A stretch of DNA of 64,000 nt from Pseudaminobacter sp040049255. GTDB taxonomy: Bacteria > Pseudomonadota > Alphaproteobacteria > Rhizobiales > Rhizobiaceae. The stretch's first letter is position 1; each line of letters starts with the position of its first letter. Shown one piece after another: positions 1-8,922 of the stretch. The notes below the pieces were generated by a model. It was not told the origin of the DNA. It searched no databases and worked only from the letters and a program-made list of their open reading frames with translations. Position numbers and translations under genes: made by a program. Location: assembly GCF_040049255.1 (NCBI RefSeq), contig NZ_JBDZDR010000002.1, forward strand, positions 186,001-250,000. The letters run 5' to 3'.

Positions 1-509
1 TCGATCTCGGTCACGTCGACGCCGCCCAGGTCGGCCAGCGCCTGTTTGGCTAGCCTCGCCGAAACGCCGATGCGCAAGCCGCCGGTCACCAGCTTGATGA
101 TGGCGTAGCGCGCCGAAATGTCGGCGCGGTCGAGCAGGCGTGCCAGCACGCGCGGCCCGTCGGAACGGCTCGCCGCCTGCAGCGCGCCCACCACGTCCGC
201 CAGCGTGGGGCGAGCGTTGGCGGCGTGGTGCGCCGGCGGCTCCGGCCACACCAGCGACACGGTCTCGGCGAGGTCGCCGACATAGTCGTATGAATAGCCG
301 AACAGCACCGGGTCCAAGCGCTCGGTCACCAGCGTGCGCAGCATCGCCGGCTTCACGGCCGCGATCGACAGGTCGCCGGTGATGGCCGCCAGCGCCAGCC
401 CACGGTCGGGGTCTTCGATCGCGCGGAAATAGTCGGTCAGCAGGGTAAGCTTGCCGTTGCGCGAGGGCGTCAGCACCAGGCGGTCGAGCAGTTCGGCGAA
501 GCGGTGCAT
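1..509 (-). CDS. ATP-dependent DNA ligase, N-terminal part (ligase-associated repair cluster)
   Basis: Partial gene running off the left edge; about 169 N-terminal residues are visible, starting MHRFAELLDRLVLTPSRNGK. They match the N-terminal domain of the bacterial ATP-dependent ligase that travels with an exonuclease, an Lhr-type helicase and the PdeM phosphoesterase, with recognisable stretches such as SYDYVGDLAETVSL and LKLVTGGLRIGVSARLAK. The catalytic KxDGxR lysine motif is expected further left and cannot be checked. The ATG shares one base with the stop of the exonuclease gene (TGATG), so the two are translationally coupled. Inferred role is nick sealing in DNA damage repair. Confidence 0.88.
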   Translation of the reverse strand, partial: MHRFAELLDRLVLTPSRNGKLTLLTDYFRAIEDPDRGLALAAITGDLSIAAVKPAMLRTLVTERLDPVLFGYSYDYVGDLAETVSLVWPEPPAHHAANARPTLADVVGALQAASRSDGPRVLARLLDRADISARYAIIKLVTGGLRIGVSARLAKQALADLGGVDVTEI

Positions 510-1519
510 CAATCCCCCTCGTCCTCGTAGCCCACCAGATGCAGCGGCTTTGCCTTGATGCCGCCAAGTTCGCACCAGCGCACCAGCGCTTCCTCACGGC
601 CATGCGTCACCCACACCTCGCCGGCGCCGGTTTCGGTAATGGTCGCGGTCAGCTCGTCCCAGTCGGAATGGTCGGAGATGATCAGCGGCAGCTCCACGCC
701 GCGCTGTTTGGCGCGCTGGCGAATGCGCATCCAGCCCGACGCGAAACACGATACGGGGTCGGGAAAGCGCCGCGACCAGCGATCCGAAAAGGCGGCGGGC
801 GGGCCGACCACGATCTCGCCGGCGAAGTCTTGTCTTTCGCCGCCCTCCACCGTCGCCGGCTGCAGGTCGCCCAGCTCCACGCCCCGGCTTTCGTAATAGT
901 CGCACAGCTTGGCCAGCGCGCCGTGGATGTAGATGGTGCGCTCATAGCCTGCCTGGCGCAGCAGCTTGATCACGCGCTGCGCCTTGCCCAGCGCATAGGC
1001 GCCGACCATGTGCGTGCGCTCCGGAAACTGCTCGACCGATCTTATCAGCCGCGCGATCTCATCGGCATCGGGAGGATGGCGGAACACCGGCAGGCCGAAG
1101 GTCGCCTCGGTGATGAACACGTCGCAGCGGATCGGAGTGAAGGGTGCGCAGGTTGGGTCCGGCTGGCGCTTGTAGTCGCCGGAGGCCACGATGCGCATGC
1201 CGCCATGCTCCACGCAGATCTGGGCCGAGCCCAGCACATGACCGGCCGGCTGGAACGTCACCTTGACGCCGTTCAGTGAAATCGTTTCGCCCGGTCTGGC
1301 TGCCTGCGTCGTGCCGGCAAAGCCCGGCCCGCAGCGCAGTTCCATGATGTCCAGCGTCTCGCACGTCGCCAGCACGGCGCCATGGCCAGCACGCGCGTGG
1401 TCGGAATGGCCGTGGGTGATCAGCGCGCGCGCCACCGGCCGCACGGGGTCGATGTGGAAATCGCCGGGTGGGCAATAGAGTCCTTCCGGGCGGGAGCAGA
1501 GGAGGTCGCTGGCGCGCAT
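509..1519 (-). CDS. Ligase-associated DNA damage response exonuclease (metallo-beta-lactamase/beta-CASP fold)
   Basis: 336 residues. The metallo-beta-lactamase signature HGHSDH lies at residues 36-41, followed by GHVLGS with His94 and SGDYKR with Asp115, the usual order of metal ligands in beta-CASP nucleases. The family is the exonuclease component of the Lhr-Core/PdeM/Exo/ligase repair set; the start (ATG at 1519) and length fit it. It is the first gene of a leftward operon with the ligase (stop/start overlap). The two other members are encoded rightward at 2880-6316, so the cluster is divergent here. Processing of damaged or 3'-blocked DNA ends is inferred from the family. Confidence 0.9.
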   Translation of the reverse strand: MRASDLLCSRPEGLYCPPGDFHIDPVRPVARALITHGHSDHARAGHGAVLATCETLDIMELRCGPGFAGTTQAARPGETISLNGVKVTFQPAGHVLGSAQICVEHGGMRIVASGDYKRQPDPTCAPFTPIRCDVFITEATFGLPVFRHPPDADEIARLIRSVEQFPERTHMVGAYALGKAQRVIKLLRQAGYERTIYIHGALAKLCDYYESRGVELGDLQPATVEGGERQDFAGEIVVGPPAAFSDRWSRRFPDPVSCFASGWMRIRQRAKQRGVELPLIISDHSDWDELTATITETGAGEVWVTHGREEALVRWCELGGIKAKPLHLVGYEDEGD

Positions 1520-1618
1520 GCTCTCAAGATAGGTATTTGTGCGGCTCCGAAAAGCCTGATAAAAATCGCGCCGCTTCGGGCGCCCGCCCGGGCTCCCATC
1601 TTATAGGTCCTACGCTGC

Positions 1619-2539
1619 TTGAAGCCGCTGCAAACCTCGTCAGGTGACATTCTGGCGGATCGCCGCGCCGACTACGCAGAAATGCTGGCCGGTTCGGGCG
1701 ATCCCTCCGCAGCCGCCGAGCTGATGCTCGGTGCGCTGGAGCTTGCGCCACAGTGGGCGCTGGGCTGGTTCCGGCTTGGCGAGATGCACGAGGCAGCCGG
1801 CGACATGGCGGCCGCCGCAAGGGCGTGGCGCCGCGTGCTGGAGCTTGAGCCGGTGGACCCGTTCGGCGCCGGGCTGAAGCTGGAACTCGCCGGCGAGGCG
1901 GGTTCGGGCGGCGCGCCGCCCAGCGCCTTCGTCGAGGCGCTGTTCGACCAGTATGCGCCGAAATTCGACGACTCGCTCGTCAACCGGCTGGCCTATAGCG
2001 TGCCGGCGGCGCTCGAGGCGGCCATCCGCGCCGCGCACCCCGGGCGCTTCGCAAGCGCCGTCGATCTCGGCTGCGGCACCGGCCTGATGGGCGAGAGGCT
2101 GCGCCCGCTTTGCGACCATCTCGAAGGCTACGACATCTCCGGCGGCATGCTGCGCATCGCGCGCGAAAAGGCCGTGTACGACCGGCTGGTCAAGGCCGAC
2201 CTGCAGACGCTTGTGCGCGAGGGCGAGCCGGTCGATCTGGTCACGGCAGCGGATGTGTTCATCTATGTCGGCGCGCTCGAAAGGGTCATCGCCACGGCGG
2301 CCTCGATGCTGCGGGAAGGAGGGGTGCTCGCCTTCTCGGTGGAACATTGGCGGGGGCAGGGGGATGTCGTCCTCCAGCCCTCCCGGCGCTACGCACATTC
2401 GGAAACCCATGTGCGTAGCGTCCTGACCAAGAATGCACTCACCCTTCTTACTCTAGAACATCACATCATCAGGCAGGACCGCGGCCAACCCATTGATGGC
2501 CTGCTGGTCGTTGCGTGCAACGACCCTTCGGCGCGCTGA
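1619..2539 (+). CDS. TPR-containing class I SAM-dependent methyltransferase
   Basis: 306 residues from a TTG start; the upstream residues SSGDILADRRADYAEML look like real coding sequence, so the internal ATG at 1682 is less likely. Residues about 30-80 form one or two TPR helices (GALELAPQWALGWFRLGEM), and the methyltransferase core begins near residue 147 with motif I VDLGCGTGLMG, followed by an acidic loop (EGYDISGGML). Substrate is unknown. It lies head-to-head with the exonuclease gene, 99 bp away, inside the repair cluster; whether it takes part in repair or is only a neighbour cannot be told from sequence. Confidence 0.82.
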   Translation: MKPLQTSSGDILADRRADYAEMLAGSGDPSAAAELMLGALELAPQWALGWFRLGEMHEAAGDMAAAARAWRRVLELEPVDPFGAGLKLELAGEAGSGGAPPSAFVEALFDQYAPKFDDSLVNRLAYSVPAALEAAIRAAHPGRFASAVDLGCGTGLMGERLRPLCDHLEGYDISGGMLRIAREKAVYDRLVKADLQTLVREGEPVDLVTAADVFIYVGALERVIATAASMLREGGVLAFSVEHWRGQGDVVLQPSRRYAHSETHVRSVLTKNALTLLTLEHHIIRQDRGQPIDGLLVVACNDPSAR

Positions 2540-2555
2540 TTGATTTTTCTATCTG

Positions 2556-2747
2556 CTACCGGCTCGTTCGCGGACGGTCCATCATCCCGCGCGAGCGCAA
2601 CTGCTTCTCTGCCGGCTTTGCCGCCGCGCCGGCCTGCAATTGCGAAATCGTTTCCTGAAGCTTGGCAGCCAGCTTCTCCAGCGTGGCGACGCGCGCCTCG
2701 AGCGTGGCGATCCGGTCATCTCCCGAACTGTCCTGGTCTGCTTTCAC
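2556..2747 (-). CDS. Small coiled-coil protein (SlyX-like in appearance)
   Basis: 63 residues from a GTG codon that has a good ribosome binding site (GAGAGG) about seven bases upstream; the nearby ATG in another frame hits a stop at once. The core, IATLEARVATLEKLAAKLQETISQL, is a clear heptad-repeat coiled coil with Leu/Ile/Val at a and d positions, followed by a basic tail. It resembles SlyX-type short coiled-coil proteins but I cannot assign it to a family. It converges on the methyltransferase gene and lies back-to-back with the helicase gene. Confidence 0.55.
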   Translation of the reverse strand: MKADQDSSGDDRIATLEARVATLEKLAAKLQETISQLQAGAAAKPAEKQLRSRGMMDRPRTSR

Positions 2748-2879
2748 CGCATACCTCTCTGCAAAGTGGAAGCAAGCAGTAGTCGATCCTGCATCACCTG
2801 TCAGTCAGCGATGCTGACCGATCCCGTTTTGTTCGCGAAATCGCTTGGCGGCCGCTTCGCGCCGCGCTAGTTCTGGCGC

Positions 2880-5606
2880 GTGAACGATCAGAGCCGACCA
2901 GAGCCGAGCGAACCTTCAGCCATCCTGCCCGAACCGTTCCTGAAATGGTTCGCGAGCCGCGGCTGGTCGCCGCGCGCGCATCAGCTCGATCTGCTCGCCC
3001 GTGCGCAGGCCGGAAAGTCGGTGCTGCTGATCGCGCCGACGGGGGCGGGCAAGACGCTTGCCGGTTTCCTGCCCACGCTGGTCGATCTGGCGAACCGACC
3101 CAAACGACGCCCCGGCCAGGCGCGGCGCGGCGTCCACACGCTCTACATCTCGCCGCTCAAGGCGCTCGCCGTGGACATCCAGCGCAACCTCGCCATGCCG
3201 GTGGCCGAGATCGGCCTGCCGATCACGCTCGAGACGCGCACCGGCGACACCCCGGCCCACAAGCGCCAGCGCCAGAAGCTGGTGCCGCCCGACATCTTGA
3301 TGACCACGCCCGAGCAGCTCGCCCTGCTGATCGCCTCACCGGACGCGCCGCGCTTCTTCGAGGATTTGCGCTACATCGTGCTCGACGAGTTGCATTCGCT
3401 GGTCACCTCCAAGCGCGGACACCTGCTGTCGCTGGGCTTGGCTCGCCTGCGCACCATCGTGCCCCACCTGCAGGCAATCGGCCTTTCGGCCACGGTCTCC
3501 GATCCCGACGAGCTGCGCCGCTGGCTAGTGCCCCAGGGTTCACCCTCCCCCTTACGTGAGGAGCAATCGGACACGGCGCGGCTTACCCCCACTCCGCCTC
3601 GCTTCGCTCAGCACCTCTCCCCTTCAAAAGGGGAGAGGAAGGGCGCCAAGCTGGCGGACGGCGTTTCCTCTCCCCCGTCGAGCGGGGGAGAGGTGGCGCG
3701 CGAAGCGCGACGGAGTGGGGGTCGAGGCGACCCTCCTCACGACGGTGAGCTTCCCATGGCCGACCTGATCGAGGTCGCCGGCGGTGCCAAGCCGGAAATC
3801 AGCATCCTGGACTCCGAAGAGCATGTGCCATGGGCCGGTCATTCGGCGCGCTACGCCATTCCCGAAATCTACGACGCCATCCGGCGGCACAAGACCACGC
3901 TTTTGTTCGTCAACACACGCAGCCAGGCCGAATTCCTGTTCCAGGAGCTGTGGCGCGCCAACGAGGACACGCTGCCGATCGCGCTGCATCACGGCTCACT
4001 CGACGTCAGCCAGCGCCGCCGCGTCGAAAAGGCGATGGAGACCAACAGCCTGCGCGCCATCGTCGCCACCTCCACGCTCGATCTCGGCATCGACTGGGGC
4101 GATGTCGACCTCGTCGTCCATGTCGGCGCGCCCAAGGGGGCGAGCCGTCTCGCCCAGCGCATCGGCCGCTCCAACCACCGCATGGACGAGCCCAGCCAGG
4201 CGATCCTCATTCCCGCCAACCGCTTCGAGGTGCTGGAATGCCGGGCCGCACTCGAGGCGAATTATCTCGGCGCGCAGGATACGCCGCCGCTGGTCGAAGG
4301 CGCGCTCGACGTGCTGTGCCAGCATGTGCTGGGCGTTGCCTGCGGCGCGCCCTTCCGCGCCGATGATCTCTTCGATGAAGTGCGGACTGCCGCACCCTAT
4401 GCCACGCTCGACCGCCACACCTTCGACCGCGTCGTCGATTTCGTCGCCACCGGCGGCTATGCGCTGAAAAGCTACGAGCGCTATGCCCGCATCAAGCTGA
4501 CCAAGGACGGTACCTGGCGCATCAGCCATCCGCGCGTCGCCCAGCAATACAGGCTCAATGTCGGCACCATCATCGAGGTGCCGGCGCTCACCGTGCGCTA
4601 TGTGCGTGAGGGCAGGGGGCTCGTCGCGCGCGGCGGGCCGGCGCTCGGCAAGATCGAGGAGGCGTTTCTGGAAACGCTGGTCCCGGGCGATACCTTCCTG
4701 TTTTCCGGCAAGGTGCTGCGCTTCGAAGGCATCCGCGAAAACGAATGTTTTGTCTCCAACGCACCGGGCAAGGACGCCAAGGTGCCCTATTACGGCGGCG
4801 GCAAGTTCCCGCTTTCCACCTATCTGGCCGAGGTGGTGCGCGGCATGCTGGCCGATCCCGATCGCTGGAAGCAACTGCCCGACCAGGTCGCCGACTGGCT
4901 GCGGCTGCAATCGGAAAAATCCATCCTGCCCAAGCGCACGGACCTGCTGATCGAAACCTTTCCGCGCGGCGGGCGCCACTACATGGTGGCCTACCCGTTC
5001 GAGGGGCGCCCCGCGCACCAGACGCTCGGCATGCTGCTCACCCGCCGGCTGGAGCGCGCGGGCGCGCGGCCGCTCGGCTTCGTAGCCACCGATTACGCGC
5101 TGGCGATCTGGTCGCTCGGCGACATGGGGCAGATGTTCAGGCGCGGTGGCGGGTGGTCGCTCGGGCAGCTCTTCGACGAGGACATGCTGGGCGACGATCT
5201 CGATGCCTGGCTGGCCGACAGCTGGATGCTGAAGCGCACCTTCCGCAATTGTGCGCTGATTTCGGGGCTGATCGAAAAGCGCCATCCCGGCCAGGAAAAG
5301 AGCGGCCGGCAGGTGAATGTCTCGGCCGACCTCATTTATGACGTGCTTCGCAGCCATGAGCCCGACCACATTCTTCTGCAGGCTACGCGCGCGGACGCCG
5401 CAATGGGCTTGCTCGATGTCAGGAGGCTCGCCGAGATGCTCTCGCGCATTCGCGGTCGAATCGTGCATAAATCTCTCGAGCACATCTCGCCGCTGGCGGT
5501 GCCCATCATGCTGGAAGTGGGCCAGGAATCGGTGCGCGGCGGTGCCGACGACACGCTTCTCCTGGAAGCCGAGGGCATCATCGAGGAGGCCATGGGGCCG
5601 CAATGA
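2880..5606 (+). CDS. Ligase-associated DEXH-box helicase (Lhr-Core type) with in-frame repeat insert
   Basis: 908 residues from GTG. Superfamily 2 helicase: Walker A APTGAGKT near residues 52-59, DEXH-type box (DELH) near 167, SATV (motif III) near 203, TTLLFVNTRSQAE and the motif V/VI region STLDLGIDWG...QRIGRSNHR, then a long Lhr-type winged-helix and C-terminal region. Family members are usually near 820-840 residues; the excess is explained by about 70 low-complexity residues (roughly 220-292) between the two RecA-like domains, encoded by a palindromic repeat. The sequence resumes in register after the insert (ADLIEVAGGAKPEISILDSEEHVPWAGH). The stop overlaps the pdeM start (ATGA). Role: ATP-driven 3'-5' unwinding in the ligase-associated repair pathway. 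Confidence 0.92.
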   Translation: MNDQSRPEPSEPSAILPEPFLKWFASRGWSPRAHQLDLLARAQAGKSVLLIAPTGAGKTLAGFLPTLVDLANRPKRRPGQARRGVHTLYISPLKALAVDIQRNLAMPVAEIGLPITLETRTGDTPAHKRQRQKLVPPDILMTTPEQLALLIASPDAPRFFEDLRYIVLDELHSLVTSKRGHLLSLGLARLRTIVPHLQAIGLSATVSDPDELRRWLVPQGSPSPLREEQSDTARLTPTPPRFAQHLSPSKGERKGAKLADGVSSPPSSGGEVAREARRSGGRGDPPHDGELPMADLIEVAGGAKPEISILDSEEHVPWAGHSARYAIPEIYDAIRRHKTTLLFVNTRSQAEFLFQELWRANEDTLPIALHHGSLDVSQRRRVEKAMETNSLRAIVATSTLDLGIDWGDVDLVVHVGAPKGASRLAQRIGRSNHRMDEPSQAILIPANRFEVLECRAALEANYLGAQDTPPLVEGALDVLCQHVLGVACGAPFRADDLFDEVRTAAPYATLDRHTFDRVVDFVATGGYALKSYERYARIKLTKDGTWRISHPRVAQQYRLNVGTIIEVPALTVRYVREGRGLVARGGPALGKIEEAFLETLVPGDTFLFSGKVLRFEGIRENECFVSNAPGKDAKVPYYGGGKFPLSTYLAEVVRGMLADPDRWKQLPDQVADWLRLQSEKSILPKRTDLLIETFPRGGRHYMVAYPFEGRPAHQTLGMLLTRRLERAGARPLGFVATDYALAIWSLGDMGQMFRRGGGWSLGQLFDEDMLGDDLDAWLADSWMLKRTFRNCALISGLIEKRHPGQEKSGRQVNVSADLIYDVLRSHEPDHILLQATRADAAMGLLDVRRLAEMLSRIRGRIVHKSLEHISPLAVPIMLEVGQESVRGGADDTLLLEAEGIIEEAMGPQ
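3579..3725 (+). repeat. 147-bp double-hairpin palindromic repeat, copy A, inside the helicase gene
   Basis: Outer arms CCCCCACTCCG and CGGAGTGGGGG enclose two strong hairpins, CCTCTCCCC/GGGGAGAGG and CCTCTCCCCC/GGGGGAGAGG. The unit is nearly the same as the 147-bp copy at 42531-42677 and related to an inverted, longer copy at 21784-21963. At 147 bp it equals 49 codons and keeps the reading frame. A further inverted pair, CGTGAGGAG (3555-3563) and CTCCTCACG (3733-3741), brackets this copy only. Confidence 0.9.
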
Positions 5607-6316
5607 GCAGTCTGGCACACAGGGCCCGGCAACCACGCGACGAGGCGATCCTGATCGCCGGCGAGCGCGTGGTCTGCGACCGGCGTGGCGTGCTGTTCGC
5701 GCCCGAGCTCGACCTTCTTGTCGTGTCGGACCTGCATCTGGAAAAGGGTTCGTCCTATGCCCGGCGCGGCGCGCTGCTGCCGCCCTACGACACGGCCACG
5801 ACGCTTGCCCACCTTGCCGCTGTCATCCACCATTACCAGCCACGGCGGGTGATCAGCCTGGGCGACAGTTTTCACGACGGCGAGGGCGCCGCCCGCATGC
5901 CCGAAATCTTCCGGCAAGCGCTGGAGGCGCTGATGGCCGGGCGCGACTGGTTCTGGGTCGCCGGCAACCATGATCCGCAGGCGCCCGCCGGCCTGCCGGG
6001 CGATACGGTGGGCGAAATCCATGTCGGGGGGCTGAGCTTCCGGCACGAGCCTTCTGCCACGCCTGTGGAGGGCGAGATCGCCGGCCACCTGCACCCTTGC
6101 GCGCGCATCGTCCAGCGCGGCCGCTCGGTGCGCCGGCGCTGCTTCGCCAGCGACGGCAGCCGCATCGTCATGCCGGCCTTCGGCGCCTATACCGGCTCGC
6201 TCAACGTGCTCGACCGCGCCTATCAGGGCCTGTTCGATTGGGAGAGGTTCCGCGCCTACATGCTCGGCTCCCAGCGCATCTTCACCATTGCCGGCGCGAT
6301 GCTGCATCCGGGCTGA
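5603..6316 (+). CDS. pdeM: Ligase-associated metallophosphoesterase PdeM
   Basis: 237 residues. Calcineurin-like metallophosphoesterase motifs appear in order: SDLHLE (Asp43, His45), GDSFHD (87-92), GNHD (121-124) and GHLHP (161-165). The start codon overlaps the helicase stop (ATGA), so the two are coupled. In the family this enzyme is a Mn-dependent phosphodiesterase of the Lhr-Core/Exo/ligase set. All four components are therefore present within the window, as two divergent pairs. Confidence 0.92.
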   Translation: MSSLAHRARQPRDEAILIAGERVVCDRRGVLFAPELDLLVVSDLHLEKGSSYARRGALLPPYDTATTLAHLAAVIHHYQPRRVISLGDSFHDGEGAARMPEIFRQALEALMAGRDWFWVAGNHDPQAPAGLPGDTVGEIHVGGLSFRHEPSATPVEGEIAGHLHPCARIVQRGRSVRRRCFASDGSRIVMPAFGAYTGSLNVLDRAYQGLFDWERFRAYMLGSQRIFTIAGAMLHPG

Positions 6317-6327
6317 ATTCGCGCCCC

Positions 6328-7113
6328 TCAGTCTTTCCTGAAGATGATCCGGCCCAGCCATCCGGTCAGCATGGCCAGCAGCACCGCGAAGATGCCGAAC
6401 CACAGGCTGTGGTTGTTGGCGAAGCGGTAGACAGTCTGCTCGAAGCCGGACTTGTAGATCGCAAGCTGCGCCGAGGTTTCCTTGATGAACACGCCGTTGC
6501 GGAACAGGAAGGCGCGCGCCCGGTGCGTGCCCACCGGCACGTTGGGGGCCAGCGAAAGCCGGGCGCGGAACAGGTTGGAGGACAGGAACTGCACGCCGCC
6601 GATGCGTTCGCTGTAAAGCCCGGTCTTCGTTTTCAGCTCGCGCAGGGCTGCCGTGAACTGTTCCAGCGTCGCCGGGTTGTCGGTGCCGTCCAGCGGCGCC
6701 ATGTGCAGGTTGTTCGCGCCCAGCGAAAGCTGCCGGTACTTGGCCGGGTCGGCGATATCCTGCCATGGGCGCGTAGTGGCTACCGAATAGGAGGCTGGCA
6801 CATTCTGGAAGGCTTCGGACTGCACGTTGATCCACATGCCCAGCACGCGGTCCTTGCGGCGCACCACCACCGGCCGCGCGGGGCCCTCCAGCACCACGAT
6901 GATGTCGTAGCGCCCCTGGCGGGCCAGCAGCGGGTCGGAATTCTCGATCGCGCCGAAGATGGTCAGGTCCGCGCCGGCGAAATCCGACGTGATGGCGATG
7001 CGGTCGGTCGAAAGGCCGATCTGGATCGTTTCCTGCGGCTGTTCCTGGGCCAGCGCCGGGGTCATTTGCAGCCATGCGAAGGCGAGGGCGGCCAGCGCCG
7101 CCGCCAGCCTCAT
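6328..7113 (-). CDS. TIGR02186-type alphaproteobacterial membrane-anchored protein
   Basis: 261 residues. A signal peptide (MRLAAALAALAFAWLQMTPALAQ) leads to a periplasmic beta-rich region, and one C-terminal transmembrane segment (SLWFGIFAVLLAMLTGWLG) ends in a short basic tail. It matches the conserved alphaproteobacterial family found beside TauE/SafE exporters. Its ATG overlaps the stop of the upstream TauE/SafE gene, which suggests joint function, but the biochemical role is not known to me. Confidence 0.82.
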   Translation of the reverse strand: MRLAAALAALAFAWLQMTPALAQEQPQETIQIGLSTDRIAITSDFAGADLTIFGAIENSDPLLARQGRYDIIVVLEGPARPVVVRRKDRVLGMWINVQSEAFQNVPASYSVATTRPWQDIADPAKYRQLSLGANNLHMAPLDGTDNPATLEQFTAALRELKTKTGLYSERIGGVQFLSSNLFRARLSLAPNVPVGTHRARAFLFRNGVFIKETSAQLAIYKSGFEQTVYRFANNHSLWFGIFAVLLAMLTGWLGRIIFRKD

Positions 7114-8039
7114 AGGTGGCCTCCGCCCAGGCCCGACAGGGAATAGATGTTGGCCGGCCGCACGAAGAGGTCGAACGCCAGCCTCAGCGCCACCGCCAGC
7201 ACCAGGAGCGCCAGAAGCGCGCGCAACTGCTCGCCCCGCAGCTTCTGCCCGGCCTTGGCGCCATATTGCGCGCCGGCCACGCCGCCCAGCATCAGCACGA
7301 AGGCCAGCACGATGTCGACCGTCTGGTTGGTGGTGGCGTGCACGATGGTGGTGTAGGCCGAGACGAAGATGATCTGGAACAGCGAGGTGCCGATAACCAC
7401 GTTGGTCGGCACCTTGAGCAGATAGATCAGCGCCGGCACCATGATGAAGCCGCCGCCCACGCCCATGATGGACGACAGGAAGCCGATGCCCGCGCCCAGC
7501 CCCAGCACCGGGATGATGCTGACGAACAGTTTCGAGGCGCGGAAGCGCATCTTGAGCGGCAGGCGGTGGATCCAGTTGTGCTGGCCGGATTTCTTCAGCG
7601 TCGGCGCCGCGCCGACCTTTGCCTGGCGCAGCGAATTCACGCTTTCCACCAGCATCATCCCGCCTACCGAGCCCAGCAGCACCACGTAGAGCAGCGAAAT
7701 GAACAGGTCGAGCTGGCCGATCGCGCGCAGCAGCGAGAACACATAGATGCCGCCGGTGGAGCCGACCACGCCGCCCACCAGCAGCATCGTTCCGAGCTTG
7801 AAGTCCAGCGTGCCGCGCTTGAAATGGGCCAGCGCGCCGGAGAACGAAGCGGCGATGACCTGGTTGGCGCCGGTGGCGACCGCTATCGCGGGCGGAATGT
7901 TATAGAAAATCAGCAGCGGGGTGATGAGGAAGCCACCGCCAACGCCGAACATGCCCGACAGGAACCCCACCGCGGCGCCCATGGCGAGCAGCACCAGGAT
8001 GTTGGCTGATAATTCCGCGATCGGGAGATAAATTCCCAC
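7110..8039 (-). CDS. TauE/SafE family sulfite/anion exporter
   Basis: 309 residues with about eight hydrophobic segments and the duplicated family signature: GAAVGFLSGMFGVGGGF near the N terminus and GAGIGFLSSIMGVGGGFIMVP in the second half. These permeases export sulfite, sulfoacetate or other small organosulfur anions; the substrate here is not determined. It is cotranscribed with the TIGR02186-type gene downstream (4-bp overlap). About 180 bp without a gene separate it from the LysE gene and probably hold its promoter. Confidence 0.88.
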   Translation of the reverse strand: MGIYLPIAELSANILVLLAMGAAVGFLSGMFGVGGGFLITPLLIFYNIPPAIAVATGANQVIAASFSGALAHFKRGTLDFKLGTMLLVGGVVGSTGGIYVFSLLRAIGQLDLFISLLYVVLLGSVGGMMLVESVNSLRQAKVGAAPTLKKSGQHNWIHRLPLKMRFRASKLFVSIIPVLGLGAGIGFLSSIMGVGGGFIMVPALIYLLKVPTNVVIGTSLFQIIFVSAYTTIVHATTNQTVDIVLAFVLMLGGVAGAQYGAKAGQKLRGEQLRALLALLVLAVALRLAFDLFVRPANIYSLSGLGGGHL

Positions 8040-8223
8040 CCGTCAACTCTACACTACGTGCCCGGCCGGCGAAGACCGTTTTCATCTTCGCTGATTGCAT
8101 GCTCTTGCGCCGACATTGCGGCGAAGTCAAACTTCGTGGCAGTCTAAAACGAAAAGCATGTCAACAGGTTAACAATGCCCGCCGTGAAGGGTCGCTTTCA
8201 GGGCATTCATCGCTAATGCGCGC

Positions 8224-8835
8224 TCAGCGGTCTGCCAGCGCAAGCCGCACGCCCAGCAGCACGAAGGCGCCGGCGAAGCTGCGGCGCATCCAGTTCATCA
8301 CCTGCGGGCGCGAAACGATCCTGTCTCGAATGGATGCGGCAAACAGCCCATAGCCGACGAACACGACGAAGGTCATGGCCATGAAGACGGTGCTGAGCAT
8401 GAGCATTCGCCGGACGGGATGCGGATCCTCCAGGCTGATGAACTGCGGCAGGAAGGTCAGGAAGAAGATCGACAGTTTCGGGTTGAGGATGTTGATGAGC
8501 ACGGCGGTGACCGACACCCGCAGCGCGGAGCCGGGTTGCACGTGTTCAGTAACGTGGAGCGCCCCTTTCTCGCGGAGCGCGTTCCATGCCATGTAGAGCA
8601 GATAGGCCACGCCGGCATATTTGAAGAGTTCGAAGGCGAGCGCGCTCGTGTGCAGGATGGCCGCAAGTCCGAAGATGGCGGCTGCCATGTGCGGCACGAT
8701 GCCGAGGGTGCAGCCGAACGCCGCCGCCACGCTTGCGCTCGCTCCGCGCGAGAGGCCGGTTGCAAGTGTGTAGAGCACGCCGGTGCCGGGCGACGCGACG
8801 ATGATGAGCGAAGTGATGAGGAATTCGATGCCCAT
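8224..8835 (-). CDS. LysE/RhtB family amino-acid exporter
   Basis: 203 residues, six predicted transmembrane segments, with the family N terminus (SLIIVASPGTGVLYTLATGLSRG) and the conserved NPKLSIFFLTFLPQF segment. A clear ribosome binding site (GGAGAATCCC) precedes the ATG. These carriers export amino acids or homoserine lactone-like compounds. An AraC regulator lies just upstream on the same strand, a common pairing for inducible LysE exporters, so it is the likely regulator. Confidence 0.88.
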   Translation of the reverse strand: MGIEFLITSLIIVASPGTGVLYTLATGLSRGASASVAAAFGCTLGIVPHMAAAIFGLAAILHTSALAFELFKYAGVAYLLYMAWNALREKGALHVTEHVQPGSALRVSVTAVLINILNPKLSIFFLTFLPQFISLEDPHPVRRMLMLSTVFMAMTFVVFVGYGLFAASIRDRIVSRPQVMNWMRRSFAGAFVLLGVRLALADR

Positions 8836-8922
8836 GGGATTCTCCTGCGGGAGGGAGCTGACGGTCCTGCATTGGACATCGGGCGCAGGGGCATGTCTTG
8901 AACGCGATTGCAGCGGGCGCGA

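Noticed and set aside
3996..5636. 546-residue minus-strand frame opposite the helicase
   Set aside because: Shadow of a high-G+C gene; no family resemblance, His/Arg/Gly-rich composition, and the plus strand is clearly the helicase.
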